Source: Terfezia claveryi (Eukaryota > Ascomycota > Pezizomycetes > Pezizales > Pezizaceae). From it: a stretch of DNA of 64,000 nt. The notes beneath the pieces were generated by a model that saw only the letters and a program-made list of their open reading frames with translations, had not been told where the DNA came from and did no database searches. The stretch covers positions 1-64,000 of the forward strand of contig WHUX01000103.1 of the NCBI GenBank assembly GCA_015179025.1, read 5' to 3'. The first letter of the stretch is position 1, and every line of letters starts with the position of its first letter. The position numbers were made by a program, and so were the translations under genes. Of this stretch, positions 45,885-56,885 are shown in pieces.

Positions 45885-46375
45885 AAATGCCAGCAACACT
45901 CAACTCCAAAGGGAGCACGGGCAGACGTTTGGCAGCCTTGCTCCTGTTCTCCGCAATATATGGAGGTGCCCATATCTCATCCTGGAACGCCCACTTCCCA
46001 ACCTTATCTCGCGCAGTACCTAGGTATAGTTCTACATTCGCCTGTGGAATACTACTCTTCACCTTATGTCCGATATAGGCAACAACATTTCGCGCACCAG
46101 CACCCAGACAAAAAAGCCCCTTTCGCTCGTTAGGATAGGTCAAGGCTTTCGCCCTCGTCTCTGGGTATCACTGCTCTTTTTCCTGTTCCTAGTGCCGATA
46201 GGGTTTGTAGTATGGACGATAGTGTTGGCATATTTTGGGATTATCCCGTGCGGCACCAATGTTGCTGTATCCCATCAACTGGTTGTATATTCTGGTCGAG
46301 GCCTTTGCGAGTTTGAGGAGTTTCATACAGTACGATACAGTGGAACATATGGCCGCATTTCTAATGGTTTATAGA
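45885..46375 (+). pseudogene. Relic of the membrane-protein family, C-terminal part
   Basis: 45,884-46,075 reads RRLAALLLFSAIYGGAHISSWNAHFPTL, and after frame changes 46,255-46,320 reads NWLYILVEAFASLRS. These match the intact gene at 61.4-63.4 kb (FPAIYGGVHLTPWKAHFPTY; RLYILVEAFASLRSLP) in the same order and spacing. Several frameshifts and stops lie between. Only the last ~150 residues of the family are represented. Confidence 0.75.
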
Positions 46376-46427
46376 GGCTTTAGTCATTATTTTTGTTGTT
46401 GTCTTGCTTAGATCATGACAGTGGTCG

Positions 46428-46477
46428 CAACGGGCCAGGCCGCCCTACAGGCCGCCGGAGGCCTGGCCGGCCCGTTG
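46428..46477. repeat. GC-rich palindrome
   Basis: CAACGGGCCAGGC is mirrored by GCCTGGCCGGCCCGTTG. The right side (GGCCCGTTGAGAA.ACTGC) recurs at 58,348-58,368. Confidence 0.75.
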
Positions 46478-46489
46478 AGAAAACTGCTT

Positions 46490-47410
46490 AGATGTATGTT
46501 ACCAGTATTGCCTATTTGTCTGGTGCTATTGTGTTCAGAGAACTCTTAAGCATATCACTGCAAGGCTTTTTTTTACACTGGGGTGAAGAGTAAGTAAATA
46601 GGTAGAGTTGTTGAGACCCACCACCCTATTCCAATTTTTAGGTTTCAAATATTTCTATCTTGATACATCTGTAGGATATATTAGAGTGTGTCCCTCATTG
46701 ATTTCGAGTTACAATATTCTCTACACATGTGCATCTCATTTGAGCCCCTTTCCATGAAAGCCAATACAGTGTGTTACCCCACATGTTGGATCAACAGTAC
46801 ACTCAAAAACTATTTTCTCGTAGTCACCCCAGTGGGGAGAAACTTTTTCAACAACTCGAGTACTAGTGGCAGCTGTACAGTGTCTATCTGCCAGATCTGT
46901 TTCAATCAAGGTTACCAGTCAGAATCCCGGGTCCGCCTCCACCATGGTACTGATTTTCATGGGGAAGTGAGGCAGGTATCTGCCTCCTACATCTACTTCT
47001 TATTCCCCGATAGCGCCACTGCCTACCCCCCCTCATGTGTTGCGAGACATTGACCCTCCGCTTTCCATTTATTGGTTTTGTCTCCCGTCAAAAAGTTCAA
47101 CTTCGACGCCTCACAGATGCTACCGTTAATCTAACTCTCCGCATTTATGCCATCGGCTTCTATATATCTAATCATCGAGCATTCGATATATAAGTATATT
47201 TCTCGTTTACCTCGGTGGAAATATAGGGTCTTTAAGCATAAGGTATCGGTATACATGGATCCAGAAATGAGATGATCCCCAGGCGCCGAATGCAGTCCCT
47301 ACCCTTCCCGTAGTAAAAAAATATTTAGAGACGCAAGCAGCAATGAAACACCACCACGAGCCATTTTAGATATCCTACAGTAATGGCACAGAGACACATA
47401 TCTCATTCCT
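46490..47410. other. Stretch without a supported gene
   Basis: One 121-codon frame (46,688-47,053, +) without motifs; not called. Confidence 0.35.
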
Positions 47411-47424
47411 GGCTAAAAAAATTC

Positions 47425-47985
47425 TTACCCACAGTTGTGGATTACTCTAGCGGAAATTCCCCACAATTGGTAAGTCAAAGTGTGCTAGAAAGAGTTTTTG
47501 TGAGGAGATGCAACATACCCGGGGGATTGGATACATGAAAGAGGCGGCAATCTCGCACTAGATGGCTCCATCACATCTAAGGGGAGCAATTACACAACAC
47601 AGATAACCCTAACCCATTTATTCCCCGCAGCGGTAGCTATGGGGTTTCTGCGTCGCCTGTGGATACTACAGCCATGCATCTACCACCCACTGGAAAGGTC
47701 CGTTCACACCTTCAAATGGGTCATAAAATTCCACCCTATAAACGGAGGGGTTCCGTGCGGAGCGGTTTTTCTACCCGCCGCTGATGATGATAGGGTGTGG
47801 TAGGGGCATTTGTGGCTATGCTTGTCTTTACGTGATTTTTCGTTCCATCCGGTCGGGGGGGTTGTATCCTACTGGAGGCGGTTGCGAGTTTGCGAGTTTG
47901 AGGAATTCGCCGGGGAGGTATGATACGGCGGGGTGGACAGAGATTTGGCCGCATTGTTTGATGGAGAAAGGCTGTTTAGATTGAG
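47425..47985 (+). pseudogene. Second relic of the membrane-protein family
   Basis: Read across frameshifts: KSFCEEMQH, LALDGSITSKGSNYT, TFKWVIKFHP and finally CEFASLRNSPGRYDTAGWTE with WPH. The intact protein has KDFCEEIQH, FVLEGSIKSEGSDYA, AFKWVMSFRP and FASLRSLPVGAYDTVVWVE with WPHF in the same order. More of the family is kept than in the 45.9-kb relic. Both relics lie on the opposite strand to the intact gene. Confidence 0.75.
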
Positions 47986-47989
47986 AGAA

Positions 47990-48955
47990 CTGGTCATGAG
48001 TTTGCAATCGCGGATTCGAGTTATATGTACAGACTCAAGGTAGTTCACGATTTAGAGCCAAATCGCCCAGGAGGGTTGGGGCTCCTCACTTCATACTTGG
48101 TATCCATCCATTAGGCTCAAGGATCTTGAGCCTTCTGCTTAGCACAAGAGCTCACATTACAGAATATATAATATACATATAGACAAATGTACCAAAATAT
48201 ATAATTGGGGATCTTCTGGCCTCCATCAAAGTCTGGCAAACGCTCTGGACGGCTTAATGACCTTCCGATGAACTCCGGTGAGTGTTAAAATTCTCGGTAG
48301 ACAAAACTCACGTCCTTCACCTTCTGGTAGGAAGATACTTTCAAAATGAAGCCCTTGTGCTTCAACATCCAGACCAATATAAGATGATAGAAATACTCGA
48401 ACGTGTAGTAAATTGTGTATGTATCATTCAATGTGAGTCCCTGATTTAATGAAGTAGAATTCTATCCTTCAGGCATTTGAGTTATTGCCCACACTCAAGG
48501 ATAATTTTAAATTTTATATGGTCCAGTTGTTGAATGTAAAGTTCCAGAAAATCGGCCTGTTCCTCATTTTTACTCTGTAAGCGATATACCTCCATCACTA
48601 TGCAATATACTAGGTGCCGAGCGCTCTCTAGGAGTGATAGAAATGACCCCATAAATGACGGAGGCCAAGTGCATCCTAATCTGGAGACGAGCACCTCCCC
48701 ATGTCCTGGATATAAAAATAAATATTTGAAAGGGTAAACAGGTGATAGAAAGATAGATTTGGAACATGTCTTGTGTAGAACTGCATAATAAAAAGGATGC
48801 TGGATACTAGATGGACATTGCTTAAGTATATTACAAACACACCGCCCATCTAGGAAATGTTATTGGTGAGTCAGTTTCTGGGTACATATTATGTGTATTT
48901 GGAACACTAGGTTTCACCCCTAGCTGAGTCCGGGTAGAATTTACGGAATCCAAAT
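47990..48955. other. Stretch without a gene (3' side of the hydrolase)
   Basis: AT-rich; no coding motif or repeat found. Confidence 0.4.
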
Positions 48956-48957
48956 TC

Positions 48958-50604
48958 TCAGCTAGAGCCTTCTCCGACTGCCTGAATTGCCTCAATAACC
49001 TCCCTCCGTCCCTGGTCCCTCAACAAACATTCCACATGCAACGCCCCCTTCACCACGACCTTCCTCAACTTCGTTTTCCCATTTTCCTCCTCTCCTGCAA
49101 AGCAACTACGCAAGAGGGCATCTATCTTCTCACCCTGCACCCCACCAATAAGCTCATCCTTCTCCGCAATCAATATTGATACCTTCCCCGGAGAATACCC
49201 GGCACTTTTGAGCTTTTTTGCTGCATCTTGCAAATCCCACCAATTGCGAAGGAAGGGAGTCAGGTACCGGTATGGTAGCCATTTCTGGGGGTAGAGCTCG
49301 ATAAGCATCTCGGGGATGGAGAGGAAGGGGGTTTCAAGGATGATTGCCGCAGGGCTGGGTAATTTTTCAGTTTGTTGTACTGGAGATGGCTGGTTGGAAC
49401 TACGCTCGGTCAAATGGTTTGCGAGTGTAGTCATTGCTATGTTTGCACCAATACTCTGTCCCCAGATGATAAGTTCTACTTTCTCATCAAGGTCTCCATC
49501 ATTCTCTGAAAATTTCCCGCTAGGATCTGGAAGTGTACTCGGGTGCTGCATCTTATACCCACCCGTTTCTAAGAACTTGAAAATGGCCCTACCGTCTTCC
49601 TCAATGCCCCGTTGGCTAGGTGTACCCGTGGAAGACCAATATCCGCGATATGCGGGGACAACAGCAGTGTAGACTACCTCCTGTACCTGTGGCTGAATGG
49701 AAAGTGGAGTTCGGGAGAGCCCTGAGAGTATCGATGATATAATTGGAAGCCGAGCAGGCGTGGAGGAGGCATTCCTATGAATAGAAATATATCAGAAAAT
49801 AAAGACTATCCACCAAACGTTGATATCATTTTTCCCAAAAAGGGTATCTTTCACTCCCCAAGCAGGGAAGAGTGTTGGCGGAGGAATTGAACAGAATGTT
49901 GAAACCAACCCTTGGAAATATACAACAATCACTCTCCTCCTATATGGCTTCCCTGCAGCACCAAGCTCCCTGGTAATCTCGTTTCTCACCGTCACCTCCG
50001 CCACAGCCCCCCGCAGTAAATGACCGTCACTTGTTGGAATTTGGACTTCCTTCCACTTGATACCTGAACACATCCCCGCATAATCATCTATCCTCTCACG
50101 CCGAGCCCCCAGAGGCACCCCAGGCATGTATATTATTTTATTTTGAAATATTATCATCATCAAACACTACATTTAAGTGATCCATCGCATATCACGTATA
50201 AGTATCAGCAATTCCGAATTAATGTATCACATATATTTGAGGAGTTAAGAATTGCAAAATTGACCAACCTTGTAAAACCATAACGTAATCAGGAGCCCTG
50301 CAAATACTAGTGGAGAAAGAATAACGGGATGAATCCTAGAGAGTACGTCTATCGAGAGCTTTCTGCGTTGCATTCGAGGTGTTGTGCTTGCCGCTCGACT
50401 TGGGAGCATACAGCTCGTCGGGGATTTCTCCCTACTATCTCTGGTAGATAGGTGCAGGTGCCGGGTGGTTTTGGATTTGTAGGACATGTATGTATATGGA
50501 GGTATACATGCTCCGAGGTTGGATAGTCTCAAGGTTAGGTGTCTGGACCCATGAGAACCGTAGGATGTCCAGGCGCGAGATCTGAACAGTGGCAGGCGAT
50601 GCAT
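48958..50604 (-). CDS. Membrane-anchored alpha/beta hydrolase (Bem46/ABHD13-like)
   Basis: Serine hydrolase of unknown substrate. Exons on the minus strand: 50,604-50,269, 50,166-49,910 and 49,774-48,958; introns of 102 and 135 bp with GT..AG ends. Exon lengths 336, 257 and 817 sum to 1,410, giving 469 residues with no stop. The N-terminus is basic and Ser-rich, then a membrane segment PVILSPLVFAGLLITLWFYK ends exon 1. Exon 2 has FQNKIIYMPGVPLGARRERI. The second splice joins VVYFQG to NASSTPARLP, the oxyanion-type block of the family. The nucleophile is in WGQSIGAN, the acid in ILIAEKDELIG and the His in KGALHVECLL, in correct order. The ATG at 50,604 lies 6 bp from a TAGTCTGGTTGGCACA motif, so a mobile element may have replaced its upstream region. 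The start is the least certain point. Confidence 0.88.
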
Positions 50605-50950
50605 GAATGTAGTCTGGTTGGCACAAATGATAGGCTCAACGTCAAGACCCGTGTGATTTGATAAATTTCCAGAGTTCGAGCTGGTTGGGCTTGTGCCAAG
50701 CGTGCTAGCCTACCTGCTTAGCAATGCGGGGATCTTTATTTAATAATGGCATTGTGTGTGTATGTAGGTACAGAAATCATAATATCGCGCGCCTCCATGA
50801 TATGTACAGTATATGTTCTGGGCCGCTCGCGGGCAGCATATGCCTCCCGCGGGCGGCAAGCATTACAGGTCTGCTTAAAAATATAGAGGTTTGACGAGGC
50901 TTTTAAGAATCGAAGTGATGGGCAGTCAGAAGGGGCTAATAGAAGGTGTA
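50605..50950. other. Upstream of the hydrolase; repeat-derived DNA
   Basis: Begins with TAGTCTGGTTGGCACA (50,610-50,625) and includes CCCGCGGGCGGC palindromic GC words near 50,830-50,860. No gene. Confidence 0.45.
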
Positions 50951-51573
50951 CCGTATTAATTCGCAAGTAAGACAGTACCACTCGGCAGGGCAGTATTAGT
51001 GTATAAGACAGGGGTAAAACAGCCTAATTGTGGCCGAAATATTCGAATCGTGTATTAGACAGCGAATGTTTCTTATAGGACAGTAGTATAGTAATGTCTG
51101 TCGACGTTAGACTGGCGCAGTCGGTTTCTTTCACTCATCGCCATCACTTATTCCAATGTCAATTCCGCTGGCACCTCGTGCTGGACACAATGCGCAAACA
51201 GCAACCCAAAAACCCCGAGCAACCTCTGTTTTGCAACTGCAGAACTCTGTTTTGCAACTGCAGAACTCTGGCAAGCGGACATAGAAGATGAAGGTTCCGG
51301 CCTTGAGATTTTAGATGATGAGGAGGAGGCAGATGAAATTGATGATGAGCAGGAAGATTATGGCTGTTCAATATGCTACGATTACGCTTGGGTAGCAGAT
51401 CGTGTAACTAGATGCCAATTATACCACTTCCGGTTTTTTTTTTTCCCCGGAAATTCTTTTATAAGACAGTACTTCGTGTTTAAGCTAGTATCGTATATAA
51501 GACAGTAAATTCAAGGCCCCTCCGACCGCCAGTTTGTAAATAAGACAGCATTCTTACTTGCGAATTAATACGG
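50951..51573 (+). mobile_element. TA-flanked pogo-like element, family CCGTATTAATTCGCAA, copy 1 (623 bp)
   Basis: CCGTATTAATTCGCAAGTAAGA at the left is mirrored at the right end, and TA lies outside both ends. TAAGACAG words recur near both ends. It shares its whole length with 57,046-57,630 in opposite orientation. Inside (from about 51,156, +) lies a reading frame NVNSAGTSCWTQCAN.., then an acidic stretch ILDDEEEADEIDDEQED, shared with copy 2. A 21-bp tandem duplication (51,227-51,268) adds CFATAEL once more in frame. Confidence 0.85.
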
Positions 51574-51798
51574 TATTTCGCGGCCAACCCCGCTCTAATT
51601 CGGTTCCTATCATTAAGGCCGTGGTTGAGTGCAAAGGCTTGCAGCTTAAGCTGCCGCAACTCTGTGATTAAGTGCAGATCTGAGAATTGTGAATGGAGTT
51701 AGAGATACATGTTCATTTAAAAATTATCGTTATAAAAACAATTACCAGTACAGAAATGGAAAAGGTATAAGCCCTGTGCCACATTGCTAACCAGACTA

Positions 51799-52278
51799 TT
51801 ATAATACCTGGTTTAGTTTCATGTTGCAGATACTCTCTGAAATTCGTACTTCAGTCTCTACATGCTTCACTCTAGCCCACAGAATATCTAACGTTTCCTG
51901 GTGGTTTTTGTATTTGCACCTACGCCTCAGCAGTTGCTTCATTCTGGTTCCGGTCCCCCTAGTTGATGACAACGGCTGCGTAGGTTGGGCGCGACCGGTT
52001 AGTATATCAAGTGTTTGTTGAATAGCATCCATGGCATTCGCAGCTTCACTGCAGTTATCGAGAAGCGACCAAATCTGTTTGTCCCGGAGCGACTTGATTT
52101 TGTCCAGCTCTTCTGTCGTTGGGTAACCCCTGCGCCGTCGGTGCCAGTCGCATACATATTTTACTTCTTCAGCTAAGGCCTTTTGTTTCTGCTCTAGATG
52201 GGAAATGGTTGGTAACGATTCGCTGATAGAAACCTTCAGAAGGGCCTTAGGTGAAGGAGTATCTGGCATAGAGCTCAT
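51799..52278 (-). CDS. Hypothetical protein, 159 aa, helix-rich
   Basis: One open frame from ATG (52,276-52,278) to TAA. It starts MSSMPDTPSPKALLKVSISE, then heptad-like helices (HLEQKQKALAEEVKYV), a basic patch HRRRRG and a C-terminal helix with charged residues. I recognise no family. The stop lies just inside an AACCAGACTATTATAA motif, so the gene may belong to a repeat. Length and lack of overlap with another strong frame support it moderately. Confidence 0.35.
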   Translation of the reverse strand: MSSMPDTPSPKALLKVSISESLPTISHLEQKQKALAEEVKYVCDWHRRRRGYPTTEELDKIKSLRDKQIWSLLDNCSEAANAMDAIQQTLDILTGRAQPTQPLSSTRGTGTRMKQLLRRRCKYKNHQETLDILWARVKHVETEVRISESICNMKLNQVL

Positions 52279-52459
52279 ATTGGAATCTCACAGAGTGGTA
52301 TCAGAAAAAGAGGAGTTACGACGTGATAACGAGGATTGAGTTATACTTCTAAGCTTTACGATTGTTACGTTTAACTGGGTAATAACAGTGGCCATCACGT
52401 AAATAGAATGTTAGATAAAAAATGATGGCCAACAAGCTCTGAGATGGTTACGTATATTC

Positions 52460-53075
52460 AGGCCGTCCAGGCCATAGTCCAGGCTACAGATGACGCTCGA
52501 TACAAGCATATCGTCCGGACGGCGAGGAATATGCTTATAACCAATATATTCTTATATCACGAGAAAATGAGTAAGTATAGAATAAATTCAGAAAATTTGC
52601 GGAATAGCATTATCAATATGACAGACATTATCAATATGACAGAAGTATACAGGAGGCAAGTAAAAAGATATATGAAGTACAGGGGCTAGAATTTTAAGAG
52701 GAGGAGAGCTATAATTTGCAAAGTAGCGATTGTGTATTGAGCTTCGTTATGTTGTAACAATTCTTCTATGTTATTGTATGCTAACGTTGCAGAGCGGGGT
52801 TATTTCTTATCGATAAGCCTCTCTGTGTGGTTTAGGTACCTAGTGCGTCGCTTGATACAAGCATACTATGGTGACTAAGCGAAAAAAATAAGAATATTCT
52901 AGTATCCAAAAATATGCTTATTTACTATGTGGGACCGGCGGAGGTATGCTGCTTATATCTGGTATGCTTGTATCGAGCGTCATCTGTATCCAGGCTATAC
53001 AGGTCATGGCCTAGGCTAATCAGGCCATGCCGGGGCTATTCAGCAGTCCAGGCTATTCAGGACTGCCGCTTAGGA
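52460..53075. repeat. CCAGGCTA-type short repeats on both sides of a short transposon
   Basis: TCAGGCCGTCCAGGCCATAG.. (52,459-52,486) and TCCAGGCTATACAGGTCATGG..GGCTATTCAGGACTG (52,989-53,068) are one degenerate array of ~10-bp CAGGCTAT units. It was split by the element at 52,487-52,986. Confidence 0.7.
52487..52986. mobile_element. TA-flanked MITE, family CAGATGACGCTCGATACAAG, copy 1 (500 bp)
   Basis: The first 24 bp are perfectly inverted at the right end, with TA on both sides. Internal words shared with copy 2: ATCGTCCGGACGG, ATAAGAATATTCTAGTA and TATGCTTATTT. Ends and TA target fit Tc1/mariner-pogo. No transposase is left. Confidence 0.9.
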
Positions 53076-53143
53076 GTGACTAGCATATAATTGTAGCTGT
53101 GTCCGGTCAATCCGCTTGAAAGCAACGGTTGTATGTCAATGTA

Positions 53144-53836
53144 CAGATGAATCTCATTACAAGCATATCGTCCGGACGGGGAAAGGTATGCTTATAACCA
53201 ATATATGCTTATAGCTAGAGAAATCTATTATTAGGTAGGAAATCCTGCGGAATGACGCAGTACATAGTAGACATGCATATAAACAAGAGAGAGGCATCAG
53301 GAAGAGGAGGAGGGTGCTCCGGAAGGACCCAAAAAATCAGTTATCCTGCGCTGGACATGCTGCCGCCTGCGTTCCATCTCCTGGAATTATATCGGAGGAC
53401 CTCGAGGTCTTTTCGGATTGAGGATTTTACCGATTTGGGAGTGTGTAAGCTCCTTATTTGGGTTTTGTGCTTCAAACCAGCGTTTAATGAATGGCTTGTC
53501 GCTCACACTCTGACCATGCTTGTCGTTGCGGAACATGTGGAGATCCAGAATTAGGCATTTGAGCTTGTCGAGTAAAGAAGGCTTGTTCTTAGTATGTTAC
53601 TATAGATACAACTCGTACGTTGCTTCATGAGATCGTGCAGGGTTATTCCTCATCGATAAACATACCAATATGGCAAGGCGCTTCTCTTGTTACAAGCATA
53701 CTTATTTGTGGTGAATAAGTAAAGAAAATAAGAATATTCTAGTAACGGAAATATGCTTATTTCTATGGGACTGCCGAATGAATGCTTGTAACCAATATAT
53801 GCTTATGTCTAATATGATTGTAACGAGAGTCATCTG
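53144..53836. mobile_element. Same MITE family, copy 2 (693 bp)
   Basis: CAGATGAATCTCATTACAAG at the left, inverted GTAACGAGAGTCATCTG at the right, TA outside. It is longer than copy 1 because of an interior that includes a 100-codon frame (53,252-53,554) without known motifs, so it may be nearer the parent element. Confidence 0.85.
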
Positions 53837-54587
53837 TATGCCTTCTAGTTGTTAGTACTTGTTTTATTACCGCAACAAAAAAAAAAATAATAGGCAGACC
53901 CATGTGCACGACATAGACATAAGTACGTATATCTTTTCCGTTAAAAAAAAAAAAGTATGCTGACACCGGCAAGATTATGGATAATTTTGACACCCATCTA
54001 TCTTTTGAAAATTGAATCTTATTGTACTGTACAACTTATACTACTATAGATATGAAGTCACAGGAGAAATCAAATCATCGGCGGAATCAACTGGTATTAC
54101 CTGTCCAAGTACAGAGAGCACCGAATCGACTTTGCGCCTAGAATTCGGCAAAAAATGGAACCCGATGACTTCATCTCCTCCACTACTATTGATATTGAGA
54201 ACACACACAACTCTGGTGGACTCAACACCAAAAGGACTACCCACGATTATCCAGAATGGCACTTGACATTCTAGCAATTCCGGCTATTTAGTTCAGAGGT
54301 AGAGGGTTGGTTTAGCAGTACAGGACAGACCGGTGGAATAGGTTGAAATTAACATGGCTCCCTGATCATTGAATCGAAACAGCGGTGTTCAAACTTGAAC
54401 TCCTAGTCCTATACGTTTATCAGTAAGGCTCTATCTATCAGCTCAACATTGACGTTTTTCGCACCCCCCAATACACTATAAGGAAATAAACCCGGGAATT
54501 CTCCGTTTGTGCCATATTGGGTTTGCAGTATAGTGGAATATTCTTCAATATGTTCCAATTACCATGTGTCTACATAGTGATAATTCC
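53837..54587. other. Stretch with a possible SINE-like tRNA head
   Basis: TTTAGTTCAGAGGTAGAG (54,288-54,305) looks like a Pol III A box region. GTGTTCAAACTTGAACTCC (54,384-54,402) is a poorer B box. The spacing of about 95 nt is longer than in a tRNA. A 77-codon minus frame at 54,044-54,277 is not recognised. Confidence 0.25.
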
Positions 54588-54598
54588 AATAACACATA

Positions 54599-55185
54599 CC
54601 CAGAAATACTGGCTCCACAAGATTGGGAAGTCAGACTCTAGTGTATGCCCCTGCGGACACCAGACACAGGACGGGGAACACCTAATTTTTCACTGCCCGG
54701 ATATCAGCGAGCAGAGGACCGCTCTGGGCAGCATCAAGGATTGGGAGGATCTTGACCGCCCTATATGGGTCAAGGAGGAGGACGGGGACGATTGGGACGC
54801 CGTAGAAGCTTTCTTCGGCTTCCTATACAGACAGATGGTTGGAATGGGTACCGGTAGCCCTTTATTTTGGTTTGGCGGTCAGTTTTTGATTATTTACAGA
54901 TTTCATTACACGTTCTTTATCTTTTGAGTTTGCGAGGACCTCCATGACACTTTCTTTGTTATTTGCAATATCTGACGTCCGGTTTCAGGTTCTATGGTTT
55001 CATAACACTTTCTCTTGATCTTCATCGAGTTTGTTATTTGAAATTGCGGGCCTGGCAGATTAACTTGCCTTGTCATGAATCCACCCGGACTTCCGGGTGG
55101 CTCCTCATGGTTACTGGGACCGAATAGGAGTATTGTAAGGAGTATTTAAAAAAATTAAAAAAAATTTAAAAGAATAAATAAAAAA
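54599..55185 (+). mobile_element. 5'-truncated LINE copy with 11-bp duplication
   Basis: AATAACACATA at 54,588-54,598 recurs at 55,186-55,196. The coding end (YWLHKIGKSDSSVCPCGHQT, then AVEAFFGFLYRQM) parallels the LINE at 43.9 kb (WLHHIGKAESAACTCGHPTE, then ATEAFFSFLYQEL). The tail ends in an A-rich run with T interruptions. Shorter than the 43.9-kb copy: only the zinc motif and tail remain. Confidence 0.92.
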
Positions 55186-55198
55186 AATAACACATATA

Positions 55199-55455
55199 TA
55201 TGTTGCGAGCCAGCCGCGAGAAAATTAGACTCGCAAGAGGCCCGGGCCGCCCAGGAGACTGGCTGGCCCTAGGCCTGGGCACGAGTCGAGCCTGGCCCGG
55301 GCCCCGCGGGAGAATACGGAATGGCCGGCTTGGGTGGTCTCCTGGGGCGGCCCGGGGCCCTCGCGAGTGTTCCGGGACAGCTGCCAGAACTCAATATTCG
55401 CAAGAGGCGTGGCTCGCTCGCGGGTGGCCCGGGCCTCAGGGGCCTGCCGTGAGAA
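55199..55455. repeat. GC-rich repeat, copy 2 (extended)
   Basis: GCCAGCCGCGAGAAAATTAG..GAGGCCCGGGCC followed by many CCCGGGCC/GGCCCGGG words. Very GC-rich against its flanks. The core is shared with 31,430-31,505 and 56,886-56,978. Confidence 0.65.
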
Positions 55456-55694
55456 CGGTTTGTTGGGCCGGGCCTAGCGGGATAACACGGGAGCACATAA
55501 TTACCCAAGTAACTATTCGATATAGAGTAGATACAACGTGGAACAAAGCATGAAAGGAATACAAAGTGGGAATAATGTATGAAATGAGATTGAAGGGCCG
55601 GCAGCATGTATTGTACCCTCTTGGACGATTCTGACGAGGATGGACTGGAACGGGATTTGAAGTGCCCTCATGCGAAAAGGCAAGCTCGGAGCGG

Positions 55695-55850
55695 AGCAGG
55701 CATACCTTGAGTGGTGAGCCTACTCTGTGTGGCAAGGATGCCGTACATGGCGAGCTCACCATATGTCGGAAGCATCTTAATGGTACCTAAGCATAGGTAC
55801 TGCCAGTGGGTATGGGCATGCCGTGCACCTCCTGTGCGAGGGACTCATGT
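55695..55850. repeat. Dispersed repeat, copy 2
   Basis: Same order of words as 31,135-31,300 (CATACCTTGAGTGGTGAGCC..CACCATATGTCGGAAGCATC..GGCATGCCGTGCACCT) with small indels. Confidence 0.8.
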
Positions 55851-56115
55851 TAAAATGTCGTGCATGTCATTCAGCCCATACCTAGCTATACCGTCAGACC
55901 ACATTCCCTTTCACGTGTGTTAAATTTTCGCACATACGAACGATGTGTGCTCCATAGGACGTCCCATACGGACTCAACAGTATGCATGTGAGCCTTCAGA
56001 CGTTCGTCCATACTGTACATGTATATATAGCTTGTGTATTGCCCACTTTACTGGGTGTTAGATCCATCAAGATCATAATCTATCCAGATAACAGCGGTTC
56101 AATACACAGCTACTA

Positions 56116-56770
56116 CAGTCGAACCTCTCTTACTGCATGATGTCCGTCAGAGCACTTTTGATGCAGTAAGACAGGTTTATGCGGTACCGGCGAAAATGAT
56201 AAAAACAGCTGATATTAAACTAAATACATGACACACTGACTAAATACATGATATCCCGACTATATCCATTATATCCCGACCCGCTCCCACCCACTTTAAT
56301 CGGATCTAAGCCATTTCTCGAGGTGTGATTGCTGCTTGCGTTTCATATTGAGGTCTGCCATGCGGTTGGTTAGAGTAGTAATAGACTCAATTAAGGCTGA
56401 ATTTATTTGCTAAATGGTAGCGATAGAGCTGTGCACGCTCACCGTCTGTTGGATCGGAAGTTGGTATATATGGTACAGATGCCATTGTGCGCTGCCTATG
56501 TGAAGAGAAGAAAGTAAAAGATAAGATGTGGGACTTCTGCTCTTTAAGCTATAACACTGAACTCATACCCTGCTATGCGATCTCGGAGTGCCCGTACACA
56601 CTAATCTGAATTTTGGGAAGGCGCCAACAAGTATGCATGCAATGTTACAGTTATACGGTTTTTAGCCCCTTAGTGTGTCATTTTTACTAACAAAAAAACT
56701 CGTCAGGAGCTTGGTATGCGTTATCAGAGGATATGCGCTTATACCGGATGCAAAGTCATAGGTTCGACTG
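56116..56770 (-). mobile_element. TA-flanked pogo-like element, family CAGTCGAACCT (655 bp)
   Basis: CAGTCGAACCT at the left is inverted at the right (AGGTTCGACTG), with TA on both sides. The left end also has a short hairpin (CTTACTGCAT..ATGCAGTAAG). The interior keeps the last codons of a transposase, so it is a deletion derivative. Confidence 0.85.
56296..56399 (-). pseudogene. Pogo-type transposase C-terminus
   Basis: Minus-strand frame INSALIESITTLTNRMADL then MKRKQQSHLEKWLRSD and TAA at 56,296. The basic KRKQQ..LEKWLRSD ending is like that of fungal pogo/Fot-type DDE transposases. The DNA-binding and catalytic domains are absent. Confidence 0.6.
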
Positions 56771-56885
56771 TACTATTCTTCATCTCGTCACTGTTCACAC
56801 GGTCCCTCACATTGATATTCGTTCCCTTCCTTCACTGGACTCACGGCTCTCCGCTCACCTATTCTCATAACTCACAAGCATATTG

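Noticed and set aside
46688..47053. 121-codon plus frame
   Set aside because: Same reasons; composition does not stand out from intergenic DNA.
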